Source: Rahnella laticis
Lineage (GTDB): Bacteria; Pseudomonadota; Gammaproteobacteria; Enterobacterales; Enterobacteriaceae
DNA length: 64,000 nucleotides
Assembly: GCF_015644585.1 (NCBI RefSeq)
Contig: NZ_JADOBI010000002.1
Location: forward strand, 1 to 64,000
Reading direction: 5' to 3'
Below the pieces are notes generated by a model, which saw only the letters and a program-made list of their open reading frames with translations, made no database searches and had not been told where the DNA came from. Positions within the stretch are counted from its first letter, which is position 1. Every line of letters starts with the position of its first letter. Position numbers and translations under genes: made by a program. This document shows positions 1 to 7,360 of the stretch, in pieces.

Positions 1-24
1 GGCTCGCCGCCCAAACTGGCCCAA

Positions 25-48
25 AGGGCGCGTTAACGCGCGCGCCCT
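25..48. repeat. Variable hairpin, left arm of element copy 1
   Basis: AGGGCGCG at 25-32 pairs perfectly with CGCGCCCT at 41-48. It sits between the conserved sequences CCCAAACTGGC and TTTAACTGCGCGCTGCC. The homologous slot in copy 2 (28619-28650) holds a hairpin of unrelated sequence. Confidence 0.7.
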
Positions 49-501
49 CTGGACACCCGCGCTTTTTAACTGCGCGCTGCCGCTTGTAAAGTATGTTTCA
101 GCAACTCCGGCTATTGCCGCAAACGCCGCCGCTGCGCGGTTCTCTCGCCTCGGGTTCGAACTTGCTCGAAAAATGACTCTCGCTGTTTCTCACCACTCAC
201 TCGACGTCGTTTTGAAAGCGGCCAAAGGCTATGTAATTCGGAGAATTTATGCAGGCTGATTTTGAATTGAAAAAGCCTCCAGCCGCTTTCAGAAAGCTTG
301 CTGAATGAGCGTTTCGAGACCGAAAGGCTTGAGACGAGCGAAGCGAGACAGCGTCACGAAGTGACGACCTGAAGGGTGAGGCCGCGGGCCGAGTAACACC
401 GAAATGAAGGTACCGCGCAGCGGCAAGTTTTCGCGGCAATAACAAGAGGTACTGGAACATAGCCAGCCAGCGGCAGCGCGCCGTAGAAAATGCGGGGAGT
501 T

Positions 502-531
502 CAAAGAGGGAGGCGCTTTCCTCCCTCTTTG
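502..531. repeat. Variable hairpin, right arm of element copy 1
   Basis: CAAAGAGGGAGG at 502-513 and CCTCCCTCTTTG at 520-531 form a perfect 12-bp stem with a 6-nt loop. No run of T follows, so it is not an obvious intrinsic terminator. The flanks (GGGGA before, TCGGTTTCGGCGC after) are shared with copy 2, where the stem sequence is different. Confidence 0.75.
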
Positions 532-657
532 TCGGTTTCGGCGCGAGTCGCTGAGCGATCACCGCAATTGAAAAACCGAAACTTACACCAAGCTGGCGCT
601 TAAAGCCTGTTTGGGCGGCGAGCCCAAGGTCTTGCGGGTTTGGGCAGCAGCCCAATA

Positions 658-885
658 CTATTCCCCTAAAAGCGGCGGCACCGACGGCACCATCGGTGCA
701 TTATCTATATCCGCCTGCGTCATCCGGAACGCCTCCGGGTAATGCTCCCGGCTGGTGCGCCGTAACGGCTCCGTTGACCGCCAGGTGTATAAACAACGCT
801 GGCACTGATGTACCGTCCAGACCCCTTTCACCGGCGATACCGCCATCAGCTCGATATGCTCACCGGCACAACGTGGACAAATCAT
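658..885 (-). CDS. bsdD: Non-oxidative hydroxyarylic acid decarboxylase subunit D
   Basis: Small 75-residue protein, third gene of a bsdBCD set. It carries two CxxC pairs (CPRC near the N terminus, CQRC about residue 30), suggesting a zinc ribbon, and the family sequence SREHYPEAFRMTQ. Known role: an accessory subunit found with UbiD/UbiX-type decarboxylases of 4-hydroxybenzoate or vanillate; its exact function is unclear. Start chosen at ATG 885 because AAGGAG lies 7 nt upstream; a GTG two codons earlier has no such site. It follows bsdC by 29 nt and is the last gene before the palindromic repeat. Confidence 0.9.
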   Translation of the reverse strand: MICPRCAGEHIELMAVSPVKGVWTVHQCQRCLYTWRSTEPLRRTSREHYPEAFRMTQADIDNAPMVPSVPPLLGE

Positions 886-914
886 AATCACTCCTTAACT
901 CAGTCAGTTAATGC

Positions 915-2345
915 TCAGGCCTGACGGCCCGCCAGCAGGGAATTTAGTTTCACAACCCAGTCTTTGGTTTCCGGTAAATCACGGACCGGCTGGCTGTAAT
1001 GCCCGCGGTTATCCGGCGCGACCGGCGTGGTGGCATCAATGATCAGCTTGTCGGTGATCCCCGCGGGAGAAGAACCCGGATCCAGCTCCAGCACGGACAT
1101 GTTCGGCAACTGAACCAGATCGCCCGCCGGATTGACTTTCGCGGAAAGCGCCCACATCACCTGCGGCAGGTTGAACGGGTCGACGTCCTCATCCACCATA
1201 ATCACCATTTTCACGTAGCCCAGCCCGTGCGGCGTGGTCATGGCGCGTAAACCGACCGCGCGCGCAAATCCGCCATAGCGTTTCTTGGTGGAAATGATCG
1301 CCAGCAGCCCGTGCGTGTACATGGCGTTAACCGCCTGCACTTCCGGGAATTCGGCTTTGAGTTGCTGATACAGCGGCACGCAGGTCGCCGGGCCCATCAG
1401 GTAATCGATTTCGGTCCATGGCATCCCGAGATACAGGGATTCGAATACCGGTTTGGTGCGGTACGACACTTTATCAATGCGCACCACGGTCATGTTGCGG
1501 CCACCGGAATAGTGCCCGGTGAACTCCCCGAACGGCCCTTCGATTTCACGTTTACGGCCTTCGATAACGCCTTCGAGGATCACTTCTGAACCCCACGGCA
1601 CGTCGAAACCGGTCAGCGGCGCGGTGGCGATCGGGTACGGCGCCTGACGCAGCGCACCGGCCATTTCATATTCTGACTGGTCGTATTTCAGCGGTGTTGC
1701 GCCCATCAGCGTAATGATCGGGTCGTTGCCCAGCGTGATAACAATCGGTAAATCTTCGCCGCGCTCTTCGGCTTTATGCAGATGCAGCGCGATATCGTGC
1801 ATCGGCACCGGCTGCAGGCCAAGTTTGCGTTTGCCCTTCACTTCCATCCGGTAAATGCCGACATTTTGTTTGTCAAAACTGTCCGGATCGGTCGGGTCGC
1901 GGGAAACGACGCAGGCTTTGTCGAGATAGAAACCACCGTCGCCGTCGTTCAGGCGGAAAAGCGGCAGGATGTCGAACAGGTTAATGTCTTCGCCATCGAC
2001 GGTGTTTTGCGCCCACGGCGGATTATCGCGTCGCTCCGGTTTCACCGGGAAGGTATCCCAGCGGCGGATGTATTCGGCAATCTGTTCGTTGGTCGATGTA
2101 TTGGGCGGCAACCCCATCGCAATCGCATGGTTTTGCCAGGAGCCTAGCGTATTCAGGGCGATACGGGCGTCGGTAAACCCTTCCACATTGTCAAAATACA
2201 GCGCGGGCGCGCCTTCGCCGATACGACCGGTGGCGTTCGCCGCCGCGGCCAGATCAGGCTCTGCTTTCACCTGTTCGGTGATTTTCAGCAGTTGTCCGTT
2301 TTCATCCAGTGCGCTCATAAAGCTGCGCAGATCATCAAAAGCCAT
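915..2345 (-). CDS. bsdC: UbiD-family hydroxyarylic acid decarboxylase, subunit C
   Basis: 476 residues, the usual length for BsdC/VdcC/EcdC. It is the catalytic subunit of the reversible non-oxidative decarboxylases that act on 4-hydroxybenzoate, vanillate and related phenolic acids using prenylated FMN. The UbiD signature EGPFGEFTGHYSGG is present around residue 280. The N-terminal AFDDLRSFMSALDENGQL and the GLGYVKMVIMVDEDVDPF block are typical of the family. The gene lies between bsdB (upstream, which would make the cofactor) and bsdD. The substrate cannot be fixed from sequence; a role in detoxifying plant phenolics is inferred. Confidence 0.93.
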   Translation of the reverse strand: MAFDDLRSFMSALDENGQLLKITEQVKAEPDLAAAANATGRIGEGAPALYFDNVEGFTDARIALNTLGSWQNHAIAMGLPPNTSTNEQIAEYIRRWDTFPVKPERRDNPPWAQNTVDGEDINLFDILPLFRLNDGDGGFYLDKACVVSRDPTDPDSFDKQNVGIYRMEVKGKRKLGLQPVPMHDIALHLHKAEERGEDLPIVITLGNDPIITLMGATPLKYDQSEYEMAGALRQAPYPIATAPLTGFDVPWGSEVILEGVIEGRKREIEGPFGEFTGHYSGGRNMTVVRIDKVSYRTKPVFESLYLGMPWTEIDYLMGPATCVPLYQQLKAEFPEVQAVNAMYTHGLLAIISTKKRYGGFARAVGLRAMTTPHGLGYVKMVIMVDEDVDPFNLPQVMWALSAKVNPAGDLVQLPNMSVLELDPGSSPAGITDKLIIDATTPVAPDNRGHYSQPVRDLPETKDWVVKLNSLLAGRQA

Positions 2346-2405
2346 CTCGACTCTCCTGTTTCGGTTGAAGGATTACTACGTGTTTTAGAACTTAGAAATT
2401 GAACG

Positions 2406-2993
2406 CTACAACGTGACGTCGTCACTTTTTGGCGATAGCCCGGCCCAGCGTTTTGCGCGGTGATATTCAAGGCCAAACTGGTCAAGCACGCGGGTCACGA
2501 TATGGTCGGTAACATCCTGAATTGTCTCGGGATGGTTATAATAGGCAGGCATCGGCGGCACGATCGCCGCGCCCATTTGCGACAGCGCGAGCAGGTTTTC
2601 GAGGTGAATGGTGCTGAGCGGTGTTTCACGCGGAACCAGCACCAGTTTGCGGTTTTCTTTCAGCACGACATCCGCCGCACGGCCGACCAGCCCTTCGGCA
2701 TAACCGGCGCGGATCCCGGCCAGCGTTTTCATGCTGCACGGAATAATAATCATGCCGTCGGTTTTGAATGAACCGGAGGATATCGTGGCCGCCTGATCGG
2801 CAGAATTGTGCGTAAAATCAGCCATTTCAGCGACTTCACGAGCGGTATACGGGGTTTCCAGTTCAATGGTGGTTTTCGCCCATTTCGACATCACCAGGTG
2901 CGTTTCTACTCCGTCGATTTCCCGCAGCGCTTTCAGCAGCGTGACGCCCAAAGGTGCGCCCGTCGCGCCGGTCATCCCCACAATCAGTCTCAT
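2406..2993 (-). CDS. bsdB: UbiX-family flavin prenyltransferase, subunit B
   Basis: 195 residues from ATG 2993, preceded by GAGGGTGG. UbiX/Pad1-type protein that prenylates FMN to make the cofactor for the partner decarboxylase. The N-terminal GMTGATGAPLG flavin-binding loop, SSGSFKTDGMIIIPCSMKTL and LVPRETPLSTIHLENLL are hallmark segments. First gene of bsdBCD, 60 nt upstream of bsdC. Its promoter region faces a MarR-type regulator gene and contains a perfect palindrome, so induction by a phenolic ligand is likely (inferred). Confidence 0.93.
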   Translation of the reverse strand: MRLIVGMTGATGAPLGVTLLKALREIDGVETHLVMSKWAKTTIELETPYTAREVAEMADFTHNSADQAATISSGSFKTDGMIIIPCSMKTLAGIRAGYAEGLVGRAADVVLKENRKLVLVPRETPLSTIHLENLLALSQMGAAIVPPMPAYYNHPETIQDVTDHIVTRVLDQFGLEYHRAKRWAGLSPKSDDVTL

Positions 2994-3029
2994 ACCACCC
3001 TCACTCACGTTGGCCTTTTTGAATATATT

Positions 3030-3043
3030 GTTCGTATACGAAC
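3030..3043. promoter_or_regulatory. Perfect palindrome, likely MarR-family operator
   Basis: GTTCGTATACGAAC is a perfect 14-bp palindrome in the divergent bsdB / marR-like intergenic region. Its form and position fit the operator of a SlyA/MarR-type winged-helix dimer. That the neighbouring regulator binds it is inferred. Confidence 0.65.
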
Positions 3044-3145
3044 TATTTTTACCTTATACTCATTTTCAAATCCCCGCAATGGTCTGTCGCATTCGAGATC
3101 CATAGATTGCTAAGATAGGGCGAAACCATAAGAAAGCCGGGAACG

Positions 3146-3562
3146 ATGATGAGCACACAATTGAGACAGGAAGCCTTTCACTTAATGCGTAAGGTTTTCC
3201 AGCAACACACCGCGAGATGGCAGCAATGCATTCCGGATCTGACCAAACCTCAGTACGCGGTATTGCGCTCAATTGCTGAAAACCCGGGCATTGAACAGGT
3301 TCAGCTGACCGACGTTGCCATCAGCAGCAAGGCCACGCTGACGGAAATGCTTTCACGACTTGAGTCGCGCGGTTTGTTAATCCGTGAGGCGGATCCGGCG
3401 GACAAACGCCGGCGTTTTATTACCCTGACCGGGGAAGGAAAAGCGGTTCTGGCCAAAACCCAGCCGCTCGGCCAGCAGGTAGACACTGAGTTTTTGGCAA
3501 GACTTTCTCCTGATGATCAACAGCATTTGGTTCGCCTGTTGAAAGCGATGATGGAGGAGTAA
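3146..3562 (+). CDS. MarR-family transcriptional regulator
   Basis: 138-residue winged-helix protein. The recognition region reads AISSKATLTEMLSRLESRGL, followed by the wing READPADKRRRFITLT, both diagnostic of MarR/SlyA proteins. It is divergent from bsdBCD, with a perfect palindrome in between, as for the regulator that accompanies bsdBCD/ecd genes in other enterics. It probably represses the decarboxylase genes until a phenolic acid binds (inferred). Start is ATG 3146 or 3149. idi begins only 11 nt downstream, so the two are probably co-transcribed. Confidence 0.88.
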   Translation: MMSTQLRQEAFHLMRKVFQQHTARWQQCIPDLTKPQYAVLRSIAENPGIEQVQLTDVAISSKATLTEMLSRLESRGLLIREADPADKRRRFITLTGEGKAVLAKTQPLGQQVDTEFLARLSPDDQQHLVRLLKAMMEE

Positions 3563-3573
3563 CGGAGAGTTTT

Positions 3574-4107
3574 ATGATTGAAGAAGTCGTGTTGCTTGAT
3601 GTTAAAAATCAACCGGCCGGTACCATGGATAAAGCGCTGGTGCACAACGCTCAGACGCCATTGCATCTGGCTTTTTCCTGCTACATCCACAACGATCGCG
3701 GCGAGTTGCTGATCACGCGCCGCTCCCTGAACAAAATCGCGTGGCCCGGTGTCTGGACGAACTCTGCCTGCGGGCACCCGCTTCCCGGCGAATCATTGCA
3801 GGCAGCCGTTTACCGTCGATGCCAGTATGAACTGGGTTTATCGGTTGAAAAAATCACCTCGCTGATCGGAGAATTCCAGTACATCGCGACCGATGCTTCC
3901 GGGATTGTCGAGAACGAATTCTGCCCGATTTTTTCCGCATTTTGCCGTAAGGCTCCCGAGCCACGCGACACGGAAGTCATGGATTATCAATGGGTAAAGC
4001 CGGAAGATTTGCTGAACGGCGTGCGTGCAACACCCTGGGCGTTCAGCCCGTGGATGGTGTTACAGCTGGGTCAGATTACGGAGAAAAACCTGAGCCTGCT
4101 GGGGTGA
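3574..4107 (+). CDS. idi: Isopentenyl-diphosphate delta-isomerase, type I
   Basis: 177 residues, close to E. coli Idi. Interconverts isopentenyl and dimethylallyl diphosphate in isoprenoid synthesis, in the cytosol. Nudix-fold signs are clear: NSACGHPLPGES contains the catalytic Cys and metal-binding His, followed by RRCQYELGL and ENEFCPIF. The C-terminal TPWAFSPWMV is typical. GGAGAG precedes ATG 3574. It lies just behind the MarR gene, which is unusual for idi. Its last 48 nt overlap the convergent gene on the other strand. Confidence 0.93.
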   Translation: MIEEVVLLDVKNQPAGTMDKALVHNAQTPLHLAFSCYIHNDRGELLITRRSLNKIAWPGVWTNSACGHPLPGESLQAAVYRRCQYELGLSVEKITSLIGEFQYIATDASGIVENEFCPIFSAFCRKAPEPRDTEVMDYQWVKPEDLLNGVRATPWAFSPWMVLQLGQITEKNLSLLG

Positions 4108-4596
4108 ACGTAAACGCACAAAACGAACATGCTGCCAGTCAGGATCCACCAGCAATGCCTGATACTGGCGGCGGTTTTTGGCGAAGGTTTTCAGCGTCCA
4201 CAAAATAATGGAATCCCGGCTGAAAAAGCTTTTGCGAAACGTCTCACGATTTCCCGTTCCAGCCCAAATTTCCTGCTTGCGCCATGCGCGTGTGGCGGCA
4301 CGTTTCACCGCCTGAAATAGCGTCCGCCCGAACGAGTAGTCCACCCAAATAATCAGATCGATTTCCCGCCATTTAACGGGCTGCGTGCGTTTATAATTGC
4401 CGTCCAGCACCCAGCCTTCGCTGGCGGAGAGCCTTTCGCCCAGCCGGGCGAAAAATTCCTCATCCGGCGTGCCCTGCCAGTCTGCCCGCCAGAACAATGC
4501 GTCCAGTTCGATATACGGAATATTCAGCTTCTGAGAAATCCCGCGCGCCAGTGTTGATTTCCCGCTTCCGCTGGTACCAATGACATTGATTTTCAC
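4060..4596 (-). CDS. P-loop nucleoside kinase-like protein (adenylate-kinase-like)
   Basis: 178 residues if started at GTG 4596, which has GGAG 9 nt upstream and places the Walker A motif GTSGSGKST at residues 6-14, as is usual for this fold. A longer frame back to 4701 adds 35 residues with no conserved look. LDGNYKRT and VDYSFGRTLFQAVKR resemble the AAA_17/FlaR-type small ATPases annotated as topology modulators or shikimate-kinase-like proteins. Substrate unknown. It converges on and overlaps idi. Confidence 0.7.
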   Translation of the reverse strand: MKINVIGTSGSGKSTLARGISQKLNIPYIELDALFWRADWQGTPDEEFFARLGERLSASEGWVLDGNYKRTQPVKWREIDLIIWVDYSFGRTLFQAVKRAATRAWRKQEIWAGTGNRETFRKSFFSRDSIILWTLKTFAKNRRQYQALLVDPDWQHVRFVRLRSPQQAQVFLRNLTQL

Positions 4597-4852
4597 TGAA
4601 GAATTCTCCGCTCGCTGTTTTTCTCGCCAAAAAGGGCGCGTATTCTGCCGCGAAATTAACCTGTTGTATAGCGAGGGAACGTTGAAAATTTGTTGCCACA
4701 TTTAGCAGAAAACAGATTGTTCCTACACACAAACGTCACATTAAATGATTATTATAAAGCTCATCTGTAGCCTGCTACAGTCGATTTAAGGTTTCCCCTT
4801 GTAACTCATTCCAATGCCCGTTTCCCCTGACGGGCATTCTTTTATCTGCGAT
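4597..4852. other. Intergenic region with a possible small RNA
   Basis: Mostly AT-rich DNA between two minus-strand genes. On the plus strand it holds a CTGTAG/CTACAG hairpin (around 4766-4781) followed by a terminator-like hairpin at 4813-4844, with no coding frame between them. This is what a short plus-strand RNA would look like, but no convincing -35 element is visible. It may only be the leader of the P-loop gene. Confidence 0.3.
4813..4844 (+). terminator. Intrinsic terminator-like hairpin
   Basis: AATGCCCG and CGGGCATT form an 8-bp stem around a 10-nt loop, followed by CTTTTAT on the plus strand. On the minus strand, where the cupin gene ends, no T-run follows. It therefore points the wrong way for the annotated neighbours. 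Confidence 0.55.
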
Positions 4853-5128
4853 TTACTGCAAACTTTTACGCCCTGAAAGGTAGCGGACGCCCTGATCGCC
4901 GAACTCTTCCTCGTGCATTTCATTGGGCTGAAGATGAAAAATCTCCCCGGTGCAATAGGTTCTGAGCCCGTTTTGGGTGGTGATAGTGATTTCGCCGCTG
5001 AGGATAAAAGCCATGGCTTCGAACGGGTGAGCGTGTTTTTCAAGACGGATTAGCGGTTCCCGCTCGACCAGCACCGGCTCGTCAAAACCATTATCGATGA
5101 GCAGCAGTCTGAATTCATTTTCTGTCAT
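4853..5128 (-). CDS. Small cupin-domain protein
   Basis: 91 residues, a single cupin fold. RLEKHAHPFEAMAFILSGEI matches cupin motif 1, with metal-ligand histidines, and FHLQPNEMHEEEFGDQGV matches motif 2. Such small cupins often bind metal and a small ligand, or act as isomerases or anti-sigma sensors; the function here is unknown. It stands alone, with no operon partner within 100 nt. Confidence 0.75.
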   Translation of the reverse strand: MTENEFRLLLIDNGFDEPVLVEREPLIRLEKHAHPFEAMAFILSGEITITTQNGLRTYCTGEIFHLQPNEMHEEEFGDQGVRYLSGRKSLQ

Positions 5129-5222
5129 AAGATCACCTGAGTATTTATGCGGACTTTCTGATAATACCAGATGGTGTTGCGCTTAACAGACGGCGGGAAC
5201 AGGGATCAGGAAGAAAGATAAA

Positions 5223-5244
5223 CGGCCCGCAAAATTGCAGGCCG
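5223..5244 (-). terminator. Probable terminator of qorB
   Basis: Reading the minus strand, CGGCCTGC / GCGGGCCG forms an 8-bp stem with one G-U pair, followed by TTTATCTTTCTT. It lies about 35 nt past the qorB stop codon. Confidence 0.5.
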
Positions 5245-5277
5245 CTGAGTCACAGATAATGAACAACATTTAACAAA

Positions 5278-6135
5278 TCAGAGCGCTTTCAGCGTCGCGG
5301 CAATCACGTCTTTTGCCGGTGTTGTCGGGCGACCAATCAGTTTGCTCAATGTATGAGAATCATCAAACAGACCGCCTTTTGCCGCGCCCGCATCAGAATC
5401 TGCCAGCATATTCGCCAGCCAGTCCGGCAAACCTGCGCCGATCAGCGCTTTCGCAAATTCCGCTTCCGGCAGATTAACGTAATCCACTTTTTTACCGGAC
5501 TGTTTCGCGATTTCTGCGGAGAATTCAGCCAGCGTATACGCCTCATCACCGGCTAATTCGTAAACTTTACCCGCCTGATTATCGAGCGTCAGCACTGCGG
5601 CGGCGGCTTCGGCATAATCCTGACGTGCGGCAGAAGCAATACGCCCTTCGCCGACAGCGCCGATAAACGCATTGTGTGCCAGTGCAGGCGCCACGCTTGC
5701 CGCGTAGTTTTCGGTGTACCAGCCGTTGCGCAGCAGAACGTGAGGCACGCCGGATTCGCTCAGTGCTTTTTCCGTCGCGCGGTGTTCCACGCCCAGGCCC
5801 AGCGGGCTTTTGTCTGCATGCAGCAGGCTGGTGTATGCCAGCAATTTAACGCCTGCGCGTTTCGCAGCGGCAATCACCGCGTTGTGCTGCGCTTCACGCT
5901 GACCAACTTCGCTGGATGAAATCAGCAGCAGTTTCTCAACGCCTTTAAACGCGGAATCCAATGTTGCAGGCTGGCTGTAATCGGCCTGACGCACTTCCAC
6001 ACCTAAATCAGCCAGGTCTTTGGCTTTTTCCGGGCTGCGCACGGCAGCAATAATCTGGTTAGCAGGCACTTTCTTCAAAAGTGCGGCAATAACGAGGCGG
6101 CCTAACTGGCCGGTAGCACCGGTGATTGCAATCAT
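5278..6135 (-). CDS. qorB: NAD(P)H:quinone oxidoreductase 2 (NmrA-like SDR)
   Basis: 285 residues, matching QorB/YtfG in length and sequence pattern. Reduces quinones with NADPH in the cytosol. The N-terminal Rossmann motif is TGATGQLGRLV; AAVRSPEKAKDL supplies the NADPH-selecting Arg. YTSLLHADKSPLGL and VLLRNGWYTENY are typical of this atypical SDR. It is divergent from an HxlR regulator, the same arrangement as qorB/ytfH in E. coli, which supports the assignment. Confidence 0.93.
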   Translation of the reverse strand: MIAITGATGQLGRLVIAALLKKVPANQIIAAVRSPEKAKDLADLGVEVRQADYSQPATLDSAFKGVEKLLLISSSEVGQREAQHNAVIAAAKRAGVKLLAYTSLLHADKSPLGLGVEHRATEKALSESGVPHVLLRNGWYTENYAASVAPALAHNAFIGAVGEGRIASAARQDYAEAAAAVLTLDNQAGKVYELAGDEAYTLAEFSAEIAKQSGKKVDYVNLPEAEFAKALIGAGLPDWLANMLADSDAGAAKGGLFDDSHTLSKLIGRPTTPAKDVIAATLKAL

Positions 6136-6208
6136 TTTGTTTCTCCAAAAAGTATTTTATTCAACATGAGGCCCGAAAGACGCTGGCTCTGAAAACATCC
6201 TATGCGAT

Positions 6209-6247
6209 ATACTAACTTTTCGTAAGTACGCACCAAAAGGTTAGTAT
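6209..6247. promoter_or_regulatory. Inverted repeat between qorB and ytfH, likely HxlR operator
   Basis: ATACTAAC (6209-6216) and GTTAGTAT (6240-6247) form a perfect inverted repeat. A further CTAACTTTTCGTAAGT half-palindrome lies inside the left part. The right arm covers the ytfH start codon, suggesting autorepression. Binding by YtfH is inferred from the divergent arrangement. Confidence 0.5.
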
Positions 6248-6665
6248 GAAAATAATTCCTTCCGACAAAACGACTGAGCGCCTTCCCCTCACGGAACAGA
6301 TCCGCCGGGGCGAAGTGCTCGACCCAAACTGCCCTTCCCGCGAAATCCTCCGGCACATCACCAGCCGCTGGGGTTTACTGATTTTGCTCGCCCTGAGTGA
6401 CGAAACGCTGCGTTTCAGCGAACTGCGCCGCAAAGTCGGGGGCGTCAGTGAGAAAATGCTGGCGCAGACGTTGCAGTCGTTAGAAGAAGATGGCTTTGTT
6501 GACCGCCGTTCATTCCCGGTCGTACCGCCGCACGTTGAGTATAGTCTGACCCCGCTGGGTATTGAGGTGAAGGATCAGGTTTCCGGGCTGGCGAACTGGC
6601 TGGAATCGAATTTGCACCGCGTTATGAAGCAGCGCAGCCTGCGCGTGGTCGGGGAAAATGAGTAA
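6246..6665 (+). CDS. ytfH: HxlR-family transcriptional regulator
   Basis: 139 residues with a MarR-like winged helix of the HxlR type. CPSREILRHITSRWGLLIL, RFSELRRKVGGVSEKMLAQT and the wing RRSFPVVPPHVEYSLTPLG are family hallmarks. The Cys in the N-terminal LDPNCPSRE sits where quinone- or aldehyde-sensing HxlR proteins (YodB, HypR type) carry a redox Cys, so electrophile sensing is plausible. It probably controls the divergent qorB gene. AAGG precedes ATG 6246. Confidence 0.88.
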   Translation: MKIIPSDKTTERLPLTEQIRRGEVLDPNCPSREILRHITSRWGLLILLALSDETLRFSELRRKVGGVSEKMLAQTLQSLEEDGFVDRRSFPVVPPHVEYSLTPLGIEVKDQVSGLANWLESNLHRVMKQRSLRVVGENE

Positions 6666-6779
6666 CAAAAAAACTTAACAAGAAGGCCAAAATTCTCGCC
6701 TATCATTGATTCAACTCGCCAACTAATATCATTTCATTGATTCGATAAATGATTTTATTTTCAACAGGTGAGGTGGTTA

Positions 6780-7346
6780 ATGTCCCAGTCTCAAACCCAC
6801 AAGCAGCACGTCACGCTTGTCATTACGCACAAAGTTGCGCCTGCCCGTGAAGCAGAGTACGAAACCTGGCTGAATAAAATCATGCCGCAGGCGAGTACCT
6901 TTCCGGGCCATCTGGGCGTCAACGTTATCCGTCCGAGCCGCAGCGGCGATGCCTACACCATTCTGGTGCGCTTCGACACGCTGGAAAATCTCAACGCCTG
7001 GCACAAATCAGACCTGCGCAAACAGCTGGTGGATGAAGTCAGCCCGCTGCTTTTACAAAGCGACAGCACGGAAGTGCGTCCCGGCGCCGAATTCTGGTTC
7101 ACCCCGCCCAGCGCCACCGTTCGTCCTCCGGCACGCTGGAAGCAATATCTGCTGACCCTGCTGGTAATTTACCCGTCGACGCACATCGTTCCCTGGTTTT
7201 GGGGTCTCCTTTTGCCGCAGCTCAAAGGCACGGAGGGCGGCCATTTACTCAATGACGCGTCCGTCGTTGCGCTGGTGGTATTCCTCTGGATGCCGATTAT
7301 TACCCGAGTTTTCCATTCATGGCTGACGCGCACAACCGCGCAATGA
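6780..7346 (+). CDS. ABM-domain (antibiotic biosynthesis monooxygenase) membrane protein
   Basis: 188 residues. Residues about 10-100 form a dimeric alpha-beta barrel ABM domain (APAREAEYETWLNKIMPQA, GDAYTILVRFDTLENLNAW). Two hydrophobic segments follow, around WKQYLLTLLVIYPSTHIVPW and VVALVVFLWMPIITRVF, anchoring it in the inner membrane. ATG 6780 is chosen because AGGTGAGG lies 6 nt upstream; GTG 6768 overlaps that site. It precedes an amidohydrolase by 14 nt and is surely co-transcribed with it. Function unknown; a quinol or small aromatic substrate is only a guess. Confidence 0.75.
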   Translation: MSQSQTHKQHVTLVITHKVAPAREAEYETWLNKIMPQASTFPGHLGVNVIRPSRSGDAYTILVRFDTLENLNAWHKSDLRKQLVDEVSPLLLQSDSTEVRPGAEFWFTPPSATVRPPARWKQYLLTLLVIYPSTHIVPWFWGLLLPQLKGTEGGHLLNDASVVALVVFLWMPIITRVFHSWLTRTTAQ

Positions 7347-7360
7347 CAGGAGCTTTTCCA

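Larger units (their letters stand above)
1..632. repeat. Large nested palindromic intergenic element, copy 1
   Basis: Non-coding DNA downstream of bsdD that matches the reverse complement of 28095-28771 over almost its whole length. It has the same conserved arms (around 70-170 and 405-485), the same centre (around 190-320) and one terminal repeat at 557-618. The outer left end, equivalent to about 90 bp of copy 2, would lie before the window. Relative to copy 2 there is an extra stretch of about 65 bp near 329-395 that contains a short CGTCAC/GTGACG hairpin. Open frames crossing it have no family resemblance and follow the palindrome, so I treat them as spurious. I do not recognise this as REP, ERIC or another named family. 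Confidence 0.85.

Noticed and set aside
197-655. Minus-strand frame of 152 codons over the first repeat
   Set aside because: It follows the palindromic element, has a Ser/Arg-rich low-complexity product and no family resemblance; the other copy of the element does not keep the same frame length.
4597-4701. Longer N terminus for the P-loop protein
   Set aside because: The extra 35 residues have no conserved look, while GTG 4596 has a good ribosome site and puts the Walker A motif at the usual place.
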